From Alistipes sp. UBA943 (GTDB taxonomy: Bacteria > Bacteroidota > Bacteroidia > Bacteroidales > Rikenellaceae), in the NCBI GenBank assembly GCA_002293345.1, contig DBDB01000096.1:1-12063 (forward strand): 12,063 nt of DNA. Direction: 5' to 3'. Positions 5,308-12,063 of this stretch are shown here, piece after piece. A program made the position numbers and the translations under genes. The stretch's first letter is position 1. Every line of letters begins with the position of its first letter. Under the pieces are notes generated by a model. That model was not told the origin of the DNA. It worked only from the letters and a program-made list of their open reading frames with translations, and did no database searches.

Positions 5308-7482
5308 ATGAAGAAACTGATCTTATTGATCCTGGTCGGTACGATGACACTATTGACCGGATGTATCGGCGATCGGGGTACCACCCCACCCGACGAACCG
5401 CCTGTAATCGAACAACCCCAAGAGGAACCCGAACAACCCGAACAGGAGCAGGATATTATCATGACGCACGGTGCGGACGAGTTGGTCGTTTATGCCGACG
5501 AGCCGGTTGACGCCGCGAAAGTAACCTTCACCGCCACCGAGGAGTGGGTCGCCACGGTGATCGAAGACGAGGGTGTCACGCGTGCCGAACCATGGGTACG
5601 TCTCTTTTTGACCGGCAGCACATCGCCCGTATCTGGAGGCCCTGCGGGGGAGAATAAACTGACTGTTGTACTGGACCCCAATCCGGGTGCCACGCGTTCG
5701 GCGATCGTTCGCATCCAGAGTGGCGGTTCGACGATGGATATCCGGGTGACGCAGGACAACCGTACCATTGCGGAGGCACAGGCGGATGGCGATTACCTGC
5801 CTCGTCCGAGCGACGAAACGATCCCTCCGTCGAACTATTCGGTATCGGTGACGAACGATGGGCATGGATCCCACGGGATATCATTGGAGGAGGCCCCGGA
5901 TGGAGGTACGATCGTACGCCTGACGGCAATCCCGATGAAGGGCTATATCTTTAAGGAGTGGATCGTCGTGGCGGGAAATATCACTATTGTGAACAACGCC
6001 TTCCAAATGCCGGAGGAGAATGTCGAGATCCACCTCGTTTTCGAGCAGTACGTGGCCCCCACCTATGCTATTACGGTACAGAGCGGTCCGAACGGCACTG
6101 CCCGTGCGGAGTATGAGAAGGCGGAAGCGGGTGTGAGAATCAGGCTCGTCGCGACACCCGACCAGGGCTATCTGTTCGATAAATGGGTGGTCGTTTCAGG
6201 TGGTGTTACGATTGCCAACGATATCTTTGAGATGCCCGCCATGGATGTCGAGGTTCGTGCCGAATTCAAGGCACCGGAAGGTTTCAACTTCCCCCAGGCG
6301 ACGGATCCGGTTTTCAGGGGTTACTGCAAGCAATTCGACACGGATGGCGACGGTACCCTTTCGACAGCGGAGTTTGCCGCGGTGGAGGAGATCAAGGTGA
6401 ACAGTATGAATATCTATTCGCTGGACGGTATCGAGTGCTTCCCGAACCTGAAGGTATTGCAGTGTGGTGTAAATAAACTTACGTCTCTGGATGTAACTCA
6501 GAATCCCCTGTTGGAACAACTGTCGTGTAATCACAACCAAATTGCGGCATTGGACGTGAGCCATAACCCACAACTGACGTATTTATACTGCACTGTCAAT
6601 CAGCTTACCTCCCTTAGTCTGAATACCGGATTGGAACAGTTGGTATGTAGCGGCAACCCTCTTGCGACTTTGGATGTACGCCCTAATCTCGATTTACGGG
6701 CCTTGGAATGCTATAATTGCAGGCTTACGACGCTGGATGTGAGTCAAAATACGAACCTGAAGTCATTGGATTGTTCCAGCAATCGACTCACGTCGTTGGA
6801 TGTGACCCAGAATCCTCTGTTGGAGCGTCTGACTTGCCACGGCATTCCGCAATTATCATCGTTGGACGTGAGTCACAATCCGGAATTACAGACGTTGGGC
6901 TGCAATTGGTGTGATCTCGACGATCTGGATGTAAGTCAGAATCTCAAGTTGGGGGATTTGGATTGTGCTAATAATCGTCTTACGACCCTGGATGTGAGTC
7001 AGAATTCCGAGTTGTTCGCTATTCGATGCGACAACAATCAACTTATGACATTGGATGTGTCACACAATCAGAATTTACAACAGTTATCATGTAGATTAAA
7101 CCGGCTTCCGTCGTTGGATATTTCTCAAAACGGGCTGTTGAGATTTTTGGATTGCGGTGGAAATCCCTTGACGTCGTTGGATATGAGCGATGTGTATAGC
7201 CTAAATACTCTTGGTTGTGCTTTTTGCCATCTCGAAACACTCGATATCAGCAACTGCATCTATATGCAAGAATTTTATGGTGGTTCGCAGTCCGATCCTG
7301 AAACCGGAGCTGGTGTTACATTGACGTTGACCATGACGATGGATCAGGCCGACTGGTGGGCAAGTTGGTTGGGGAATACTTCTATCAAGTATTACACAGA
7401 TATGTATTTTATATATGCAGGTATGAACTACGATGTGACTATTCAGGAGATAAATCAAAATGTCTTCGCTGTTACCAAATAG
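5308..7482 (+). CDS. Large surface lipoprotein with BACON-like, InlB-B-like, EF-hand-like and Cys-containing leucine-rich repeats
   Basis: This 724-residue protein begins with a lipoprotein signal peptide ending in the lipobox LTGC (Cys19), so it should be lipidated and exported. A Pro/Glu linker (25-48) follows. Residues about 50-150 look BACON-like, ending in IRVTQDN. Two InlB-B-like repeats (177-248 and 252-321) share Y-x-V-x-V, GYxFxxW and MPxxxVExxxxF. DTDGDGTLSTAE (344-355) is a calcium-binding EF-hand or dockerin-like loop. About thirteen 21-residue LRRs (391 to about 662) repeat LTSLDVSQNxxLxxLxCxxN with one Cys per turn. A 60-residue non-repeat cap closes the protein, which ends with two stop codons in tandem. 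Such proteins usually mediate adhesion or ligand binding at the Bacteroidota surface. The binding target is not visible. A terminator follows directly. Confidence 0.92.
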   Translation: MKKLILLILVGTMTLLTGCIGDRGTTPPDEPPVIEQPQEEPEQPEQEQDIIMTHGADELVVYADEPVDAAKVTFTATEEWVATVIEDEGVTRAEPWVRLFLTGSTSPVSGGPAGENKLTVVLDPNPGATRSAIVRIQSGGSTMDIRVTQDNRTIAEAQADGDYLPRPSDETIPPSNYSVSVTNDGHGSHGISLEEAPDGGTIVRLTAIPMKGYIFKEWIVVAGNITIVNNAFQMPEENVEIHLVFEQYVAPTYAITVQSGPNGTARAEYEKAEAGVRIRLVATPDQGYLFDKWVVVSGGVTIANDIFEMPAMDVEVRAEFKAPEGFNFPQATDPVFRGYCKQFDTDGDGTLSTAEFAAVEEIKVNSMNIYSLDGIECFPNLKVLQCGVNKLTSLDVTQNPLLEQLSCNHNQIAALDVSHNPQLTYLYCTVNQLTSLSLNTGLEQLVCSGNPLATLDVRPNLDLRALECYNCRLTTLDVSQNTNLKSLDCSSNRLTSLDVTQNPLLERLTCHGIPQLSSLDVSHNPELQTLGCNWCDLDDLDVSQNLKLGDLDCANNRLTTLDVSQNSELFAIRCDNNQLMTLDVSHNQNLQQLSCRLNRLPSLDISQNGLLRFLDCGGNPLTSLDMSDVYSLNTLGCAFCHLETLDISNCIYMQEFYGGSQSDPETGAGVTLTLTMTMDQADWWASWLGNTSIKYYTDMYFIYAGMNYDVTIQEINQNVFAVTK

Positions 7483-7501
7483 TAGCGATGAATCACTAAA
7501 T

Positions 7502-7529
7502 AAAAAAGCCCGCACAAGCGGGCTTTTTT
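7502..7529. terminator. Bidirectional terminator between the lipoprotein and HIT genes
   Basis: AAAAAAGCCCGC-ACAA-GCGGGCTTTTTT is a perfect hairpin with an A tract on one side and a T tract on the other, so it can end transcription from both converging genes. The HIT stop codon (7528-7530) lies in its T tract. Confidence 0.93.
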
Positions 7530-7908
7530 ATTGCAATGAGGTTTGAATTTCGAGGTATTCTTCGGGTGAGAGTTCGAGGCGTGGTTTCGAGAAATCGAGA
7601 TCACCTTCATGGTTGAGAGGCACGAGATGGATATGTGCATGCGGCACTTCGAGACCGATCACCGCCACACCGACTTTGCGTGGTTTGTACACCTTCTCGA
7701 TACGCCGTGCGATGGATTTCGCAAAGACCATCATATCGGCAATATCTGTATCCGAGAGATCGAACAGGTTATCCACCTCCTGTTTCGGCACGACGAGCGT
7801 GTGACCTTTCGCGAGGGGACGCACATCCAGAAACGCGATGAAGCGTTCGTTTTCGTCGATTTTGTACGCGGGAATTTCTCCGGCGATAATCTTTGAAAAA
7901 ATAGTCAT
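7528..7908 (-). CDS. HIT-family nucleotide hydrolase (Hint-like)
   Basis: This 126-residue protein carries the histidine-triad motif VPHAHIHLVP with His90, His92 and His94, the last being followed by the usual hydrophobic residues. The N-terminal half has the family signatures FSKIIAGEIPAYKI, AFLDVRPLAKGHTLVVPK and DLSD. Hint-type HIT proteins hydrolyse nucleoside phosphoramidates or adenylylated substrates in the cytoplasm. Length and motif order are normal for the family. It lies 43 bp after the RelA/SpoT gene on the same strand and is the last gene before the bidirectional terminator, so it is probably co-transcribed. The gap is T-rich on the plus strand (A-rich in the mRNA). The precise substrate cannot be told from sequence. 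Confidence 0.93.
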   Translation of the reverse strand: MTIFSKIIAGEIPAYKIDENERFIAFLDVRPLAKGHTLVVPKQEVDNLFDLSDTDIADMMVFAKSIARRIEKVYKPRKVGVAVIGLEVPHAHIHLVPLNHEGDLDFSKPRLELSPEEYLEIQTSLQ

Positions 7909-7951
7909 TGTTTTTTTTGTTTTTCAGAGGCAACTTCGACGCCAAAAAGGG

Positions 7952-10189
7952 TCAGATATCTCGTTTAACCGTGTCGAGTCCCTTGATCTTGCGGAGGCGA
8001 TCCATCAGCGCATTGAGACTCTCGGCATCCTTGACGTAGAGACTGATCGTGCCCTCGAAGACATTGTCGTGACTCTGCACATTGATCTGGCGAATGTTGA
8101 TGTTGAAATCCTCACTCACGACGCGTGCCAGGTCGAGAAGCATATTCGTCCGGTCGATACCACGGATTGAGATCGTGGAGAGGTACGACATCACTTTGTG
8201 TTGCTCCCAGTGGATCTTCTCCTTGACGATATTTTTACCGAACTGTGCGGCAAGGCGTTGCAACTCCGGACACGACTCCTTGTGCACATAGATGCGTCCC
8301 GATGCGGGGTCGCGATACCCTACCACCTTGTCACCCGGGATGGGGTTACAACACGGTGCGATAATGAACTGTGGTTCTCCTGTCTCACTCCGGGCCGCAG
8401 CCTGCGCACCGCCTGACGGCGCAGCTCCGGCACCGGCCTCGTCGTCTTCACCGTCTTCTTTTTGTGGGATGAAGAGTGTCCAGAATTTAAGGATTTTATT
8501 CGCCGAATTGCTCCGCAGTGCCTTTTCGAGGTCATCCAACGTCACGATCCCCGCTCCGATCTTGCTGTACAGCTCCTCTTTATTGGTGCAGTCATAGAGG
8601 GTCACCATTTTACGGACCACCTTACCGCTGAGCGGGATTTTCAGCTCCTGGAGACGCTCCTCGAGACGTTGCATGCCGTGTTCCACGTTGGCCTGACGCT
8701 CACGTTTGAGGAAATGTTTGATCGACTGCTTGGCACGTGTCGTGGTGACTATATCGAGCCACTCGGCCTCCGGATGTGCCGTTTCGGACGTGATGATCTC
8801 CACCTGATCACCGCTCTTGATCCGTGTCGTGAGGGGTTCGATCTTGTGGTTGATTTTGGCACCGATCGCGCTGTTGCCGATTTTGGAGTGAATATCGTAC
8901 GCGAAATCGAGCGCCGTGGCACCGTATGGCAGCTTCCGCGATTCGCCTTTCGGCGTGAACACGACGATCTCGGAGGTGTATAGCGATAGCTTGAAGTTAT
9001 CCAGAAAATCGACGGCGTCCTCCGTGGGGGAGTTCAGCGCGTCACGGATCTTCTTCAACCAACGATCGAACTCATCCTCGTCTTGCGACGACGTGGAGGC
9101 ATGTTTATATTTCCAGTGAGCCGCGTAACCGCGCTCAGCGATCTCCTCCATGCGTTGGGTACGAATCTGCACCTCGACCCATCCCCCCTCGGGACCCATC
9201 ACGGTACAGTGCAACGCCTCGTAACCGTTGTCTTTCGGCATCGAGATCCAGTCGCGCAGACGATCCGGTTTGGGGGTGTAAATGTCTGTGATAGAGGAGA
9301 ATATCTGCCAGCACTGTGTCTTTTCGGAAGGGAACGGCAGCGGCTGGAAGATGATCCGTATCGCGAACAGGTCGTAAATCTCCTCGAACGGGATCTGTTT
9401 GCGTTGCATTTTGTTCCAGATCGAGTAGATGCTTTTCACGCGCCCCGAGATCTCGAAATTGATCTTGTCGCGTTTCAACGCCTCGACGATCGGCGCGTTG
9501 AACTTGTGAATGAATGCCTCGCGTTGCGTTTTGGTCGCCTCCAACTTGGCGGAGATCTCTGCATACTCGACCGGAAAACGGTGCTTCATGCACAAGTCTT
9601 CCAACTCCAACTTGATCGCGTAGAGTCCCAGACGGTATGCCAACGGAGCGAACAGGTAGAGCGTTTCGGAGGTGATTTTGACCTGCTTATCTGCCGGCAT
9701 GGACTCCAACGTACGCATGTTGTGGAGCCGGTCGGCGATCTTGATCAGGATCACCCGCACGTCGCTCGACAGTGTGAGGAGTACTTTACGGAAATATTCG
9801 GCTTGCTCGGAGGTATCGGCATTGAACACTCCGGCCATTTTGGTGAGCCCGTCGACCATCTCGGCGACTTTGTCACCGAACATGCGTTGAATGTCTTCGA
9901 CGGTGTATTCGGTATCTTCGACAACGTCATGGAGCAGCGCCGCAGCGACAGATTTAGATCCGAGACCGATCTCCTCGACACATATCTTCGCCACGGCGAT
10001 GGGATGGATCAGATAGGGTTCACCACTGCGTCGCCGTACCCCCCCGTGCGCCTCACGTGCCAGGAAGAATGCCTTGTCGACCAGTTCGCGATCCTCATCC
10101 GAACGCATAATCCCTGCCCGTTCGCACGTCGCAAGCAGGTCATTCCAATAGTCGGAAATGATTTTTTCGTCGTCCTCGGTGAACGCCAT
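7952..10189 (-). CDS. Bifunctional (p)ppGpp synthetase/hydrolase, RelA/SpoT homologue
   Basis: This 745-residue long-form RSH protein makes and degrades the alarmone (p)ppGpp. The HD hydrolase domain has RRRSGEPYLIHPIAVA with His62, LLHDVVEDT with His87-Asp88 and Glu91-Asp92, and IKIADRLHNMRT (149-160), so the hydrolase looks intact. The synthetase domain shows SGRVKSIYSIWNKM (248-261), YDLFAIRI (272-279), KDNGYEALHCTVMGPEG (319-335) and EVQIRTQRMEEIAERGYAAH (339-358), also intact. A TGS domain (about 408-468), a CC zinc-finger-like region (APCCNPIPGDKVVGY, 611-625) and a C-terminal ACT domain (about 668-745) follow. A low-complexity acidic and Ala/Gly-rich insert lies at 577-604. It begins 3 bp after the recA stop, so translation may be coupled. 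Confidence 0.97.
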   Translation of the reverse strand: MAFTEDDEKIISDYWNDLLATCERAGIMRSDEDRELVDKAFFLAREAHGGVRRRSGEPYLIHPIAVAKICVEEIGLGSKSVAAALLHDVVEDTEYTVEDIQRMFGDKVAEMVDGLTKMAGVFNADTSEQAEYFRKVLLTLSSDVRVILIKIADRLHNMRTLESMPADKQVKITSETLYLFAPLAYRLGLYAIKLELEDLCMKHRFPVEYAEISAKLEATKTQREAFIHKFNAPIVEALKRDKINFEISGRVKSIYSIWNKMQRKQIPFEEIYDLFAIRIIFQPLPFPSEKTQCWQIFSSITDIYTPKPDRLRDWISMPKDNGYEALHCTVMGPEGGWVEVQIRTQRMEEIAERGYAAHWKYKHASTSSQDEDEFDRWLKKIRDALNSPTEDAVDFLDNFKLSLYTSEIVVFTPKGESRKLPYGATALDFAYDIHSKIGNSAIGAKINHKIEPLTTRIKSGDQVEIITSETAHPEAEWLDIVTTTRAKQSIKHFLKRERQANVEHGMQRLEERLQELKIPLSGKVVRKMVTLYDCTNKEELYSKIGAGIVTLDDLEKALRSNSANKILKFWTLFIPQKEDGEDDEAGAGAAPSGGAQAAARSETGEPQFIIAPCCNPIPGDKVVGYRDPASGRIYVHKESCPELQRLAAQFGKNIVKEKIHWEQHKVMSYLSTISIRGIDRTNMLLDLARVVSEDFNINIRQINVQSHDNVFEGTISLYVKDAESLNALMDRLRKIKGLDTVKRDI

Positions 10190-10192
10190 TTT

Positions 10193-11233
10193 TTACTCTT
10201 TGTGTGCGCCGGACTGCAAGAGGTCACGTACCTTTGCCTCGACATCGGTACGCATCACCTCATCGTTCATGAGCGCCTCTTTGACGGAGTCCCTACCCTG
10301 CCCGATCTTCTTCTCGCCATACGAGAACCACGATCCGGCCTTCTTGATGATATCCAGATCCACCGCGAGATCAAGGATCTCACCGATCTTGGAGATACCT
10401 TCACCGAAGATGATATCGAATTCGGCACGCTTGAACGGCGGCGCCACTTTATTCTTGACGATTTTGACACGCGTACGGGTACCCAACTGCTCCTCGCCGT
10501 CCTTGATCACCGACACGCGGCGAATATCCAGACGCACACTCGCATAGAATTTCAGGGCGTTACCTCCGGTCGTCGTTTCGGGATTACCGTACACGATACC
10601 GATCTTTTCACGCAACTGGTTGATGAAGATGCATACGGTTTTTGTCTTGGCGATCGACGCGGTGAGTTTACGCAGCGCTTGCGACATGAGACGCGCCTGC
10701 AAGCCCATCTTCGAGTCACCCATCTCACCCTCGATCTCGGCTTTGGGTGTGAGCGCCGCCACGGAGTCGATGACGATAATGTCGATCGCGGAGGAACGGA
10801 TCAACGAATCGGCAATTTCGAGTGCCTGTTCACCGTTATCGGGTTGCGAGATGAGAAGGTTGTCGATATCGACACCCAACTGCTGTGCGTAATAGCTGTC
10901 GAAAGCGTGCTCGGCGTCGATGAACGCAGCGATACCACCTGCTTTTTGCGCTTCGGCGATGGCATGGATGGCGAGTGTGGTTTTACCCGACGATTCGGGG
11001 CCGAAAATCTCAACGATACGCCCTTTGGGGTACCCTCCCACGCCGAGTGCGATATCCAACGTCAACGAACCGGTTGAAATCACCGACACGTCACTCGTCT
11101 CGACACTATTCATACGCATGATGGACCCTTTGCCGTAATCCTTCTCGATCTTCTCCATCACGGCATTCAGCACCTTCAGTTTGTCGCTTCCGACGCTGTT
11201 GATTTCGGTTTCAGGGTTCTTTTTCTCAGCCAT
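10193..11233 (-). CDS. recA: Recombinase A
   Basis: This 346-residue protein forms ATP-dependent filaments on single-stranded DNA, drives strand exchange in homologous recombination and promotes LexA-type self-cleavage. It has the Walker A motif GPESSGKTT (78-86), the catalytic glutamate in AFIDAEHAFD (103-112), the Walker B DIIVIDSVAALTPKAEIEGE region (151-170), the L1 segment MGDSKMGLQARLMSQALRKL and the L2 loop GNPETTTGGNALKFYASV (216-233). Length is normal. No LexA/SOS box is evident upstream, and no TAnnTTTG box is seen in its 155-bp leader, which is instead highly structured. It may be transcribed from the promoter of the upstream 96-aa gene. RSH follows after 3 bp. Confidence 0.98.
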   Translation of the reverse strand: MAEKKNPETEINSVGSDKLKVLNAVMEKIEKDYGKGSIMRMNSVETSDVSVISTGSLTLDIALGVGGYPKGRIVEIFGPESSGKTTLAIHAIAEAQKAGGIAAFIDAEHAFDSYYAQQLGVDIDNLLISQPDNGEQALEIADSLIRSSAIDIIVIDSVAALTPKAEIEGEMGDSKMGLQARLMSQALRKLTASIAKTKTVCIFINQLREKIGIVYGNPETTTGGNALKFYASVRLDIRRVSVIKDGEEQLGTRTRVKIVKNKVAPPFKRAEFDIIFGEGISKIGEILDLAVDLDIIKKAGSWFSYGEKKIGQGRDSVKEALMNDEVMRTDVEAKVRDLLQSGAHKE

Positions 11234-11272
11234 TCTTAAATGATGGTTAAATTGGAATTGATTTTTCTGGAA

Positions 11273-11378
11273 TTTTAGAGCGCAGTTTTGGTACTTTGTC
11301 GAAGTTGGGAGAGCGGGAGTTTACTGAGCGTAAATGACCGTTTACCCGACGAGCAAAGTGCCGAAGATGCCTCTAAAA
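11273..11378 (-). other. Structured leader between the 96-aa gene and recA
   Basis: The outer arms TTTTAGAG (11273-11280)/CTCTAAAA (11371-11378) and ACTTTG (11293-11298)/CAAAGT (11354-11359) pair, with wobble-compatible positions between them. Inside, GTAAA (11330-11334) can pair with TTTAC at 11320-11324 or with TTTAC at 11341-11345, which are mutually exclusive; CGGG (11314-11317) can pair with CCCG (11345-11348). The alternative folds suggest an attenuator, a processing site or a repeated element in the recA 5' region. The strand of function is inferred from the gene context. Confidence 0.5.
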
Positions 11379-11388
11379 AACGGAAAAA

Positions 11389-11679
11389 CTATTTTTTGGG
11401 GGCGTTGATGGCGCTCAGTTTCTCGAAGAGTTTACCGAACTCGGTTTCAATCTCCTGATACAGAGCACGGTAGTGTTTGCGTACCAGTGATGGATTTTTG
11501 GGTTCTGTGGGGTTGCTCACTTTGGCGAACAGATCGTTGCGCAGAGCGACCGCTTGTTGCATCACGTCGAAAATCGCGGCTTCGTTCGCGGGCTGAAAAT
11601 ACATCGCCATGTCGCAATCGAACACCAGCTCCTCCAGAATGTAATCTATCTCTTTTTTGAGGTTACGTAGGTTTGCCAT
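11389..11679 (-). CDS. Conserved Bacteroidota-type hypothetical protein, 96 aa
   Basis: A soluble, apparently all-helical protein of 96 residues with no signal peptide. Its pattern MANLRNLKKEIDYILEELVF, followed by FQP...AI..V...AVALRNDLFAKVSNP and LVRKHYRALYQEIE, resembles a small conserved Bacteroidota family of unknown function that I recognise by pattern only. The heptad-like spacing in the C-terminal third suggests a helical bundle or coiled coil. It has its own TAnnTTTG promoter (11702-11709, minus strand) and sits upstream of recA on the same strand, so it may be the first gene of the recA-RSH-HIT transcript. Its position gives no firm function. Confidence 0.75.
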   Translation of the reverse strand: MANLRNLKKEIDYILEELVFDCDMAMYFQPANEAAIFDVMQQAVALRNDLFAKVSNPTEPKNPSLVRKHYRALYQEIETEFGKLFEKLSAINAPKK

Positions 11680-11701
11680 CTTAGTTTTATTGTTTAAGTC
11701 C

Positions 11702-11709
11702 CAAAGGTA
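11702..11709 (-). promoter_or_regulatory. -7 promoter box of the 96-aa gene (possible recA operon promoter)
   Basis: On the minus strand this reads TACCTTTG, an exact TAnnTTTG match, 22 bp before the ATG at 11679. It is the only good box seen upstream of recA on that strand. Confidence 0.65.
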
Positions 11710-11742
11710 GGAAAAATTGTTGGAAATTGAAAATGGGTGTTT

Positions 11743-11828
11743 TTTTTCGCGGCTATGCCGCGCAGTCCTCCGCTAAAAAGAGCTGCCGGCCTGGGAAGCT
11801 CCACCGGAGCTTCCGCTCCTCGCAGGGG
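11743..11828 (+). repeat. Hairpin spacer of the right-edge cassette
   Basis: This is a near-identical, ungapped, inverted copy of positions 54-139. It has the same two hairpins: CGCGGC/GCCGCG (11748-11762) and GGAAGCTCC/GGAGCTTCC (11794-11814). The spacer keeps the same reading frame as the cassette (RGYAAQSSAKK...GKLHRSFRSSQG) in both copies, but few changes are available to test selection. It can be read either as coding or as a structured linker. Confidence 0.75.
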
Positions 11829-12017
11829 CTCCCCGCGCCGGGGTACCGTGACGACGCCGTTGGTCAGCTGCTCCTTCAGACTACCTACGGCTACTACTGG
11901 TCCTGGCAGGCGGCTTCTACTACGAATGCGCGACGAATGCGCTTCAATTCCGCGGGGTACAATACGACTACCGTTTACGTCTGGTACGGCTTCTCCCTCC
12001 GTTGTATAAAGATCTAA
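11829..12017 (+). pseudogene. Cassette C: 62-codon C-type-lectin/FISUMP-like variable-domain 3' end
   Basis: The frame reads LPAPGYRDDAVGQLLLQ ... GYYWSW ... YGFSLRCIKI and ends at TAA (12015-12017), one codon shorter than cassettes A and B. Unlike them it is preceded, in frame, by the hairpin spacer. An in-frame ATG exists at 11727, giving a 96-residue ORF, but the spacer part looks like no known protein and no promoter box precedes it, so independent expression is doubtful. Its first 53 bases differ from cassette D at eleven positions; at seven of these D has A and C does not, and at none is it the reverse. A terminator follows 15 bp after the stop. Confidence 0.7.
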
Positions 12018-12032
12018 TGTAGGGAGGGTAAA

Positions 12033-12056
12033 GCCGCCGAAGGCGGCGCTTTTTTT
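12033..12056 (+). terminator. Terminator after cassette C
   Basis: GCCGCC-GAA-GGCGGC (12033-12047) is followed by GC and seven Ts (12050-12056). This is a strong rho-independent terminator, and it also resembles the hairpins that follow many DGR variable repeats. Confidence 0.85.
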
Positions 12057-12063
12057 ATCAACC

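Noticed and set aside
9083..11077. A 664-codon open frame on the plus strand
   Set aside because: It is antisense to RSH and recA, which carry complete catalytic motifs. Its translation is Arg/His/Asp-rich without domain features, as expected of a mirror frame in high-GC codon usage.
11727..12017. Cassette C as a 96-residue independent gene
   Set aside because: The ATG lies in AT-rich DNA without a promoter box, and the spacer-encoded N-terminus resembles no protein. I kept it as a cassette.
1..12063. CRISPR array, tRNA or rRNA genes, insertion sequence
   Set aside because: No regularly spaced direct repeats, no cloverleaf-like sequence and no transposase were seen. The repeats present are cassettes with protein-like frames.

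Overview
The window looks like a chromosomal segment of a Bacteroidota bacterium, most likely order Bacteroidales (an Alistipes/Rikenellaceae-type genome would fit, but this is inference). The evidence is repeated TAnnTTTG -7 promoter boxes, a lipoprotein joining a BACON-like domain, InlB-B-like repeats and Cys-containing LRRs, and a Bacteroidota-type XRE regulator. No Shine-Dalgarno sequences are obvious.

Layout, left to right. Positions 1-367 (minus strand) hold two tandem 3'-end cassettes of a C-type-lectin/FISUMP-like variable domain. Next is a TAnnTTTG promoter and a very strongly folded small RNA with its own terminator (about 398-542), then a small orphan gene (575-853). dusB (minus) and argS (plus) diverge from a compact symmetric promoter pair, each box ending 5 nt before its ATG. 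A small exported protein gene (3612-4007, minus) converges on argS. A third cassette (4080-4271, plus) collides tail to tail with an XRE regulator gene (4268-4732, minus). A 575-bp AT-rich gap carries repeated TTACA-N2-TGTAA sites and a decayed fourth cassette. Then comes a large surface lipoprotein (5308-7482, plus), a bidirectional terminator, and a minus-strand cluster read right to left: conserved 96-aa protein, a structured leader, recA, a bifunctional RelA/SpoT homologue and a HIT protein. The right edge (11743-12056, plus) has another cassette with the same hairpin spacer as the left edge, in opposite orientation, followed by a terminator.

The housekeeping genes cover tRNA modification and charging, DNA repair, stringent response and nucleotide hydrolysis. 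The unusual layer is the set of five scattered start-less cassettes. Three full copies encode 62-63 residues beginning LP-x2-G-x-R and ending F-[ST]-LRCIKI, with hypervariable interiors. The left-edge copy is rich in AAY codons, and wherever it differs from the right-edge copy at an adenine, the adenine is always on the left-edge side. That is the signature expected of template and variable repeats of a diversity-generating retroelement (DGR). No reverse transcriptase is in the window, so the DGR reading is a hypothesis; a left-side neighbour on the minus strand is the first place to look.
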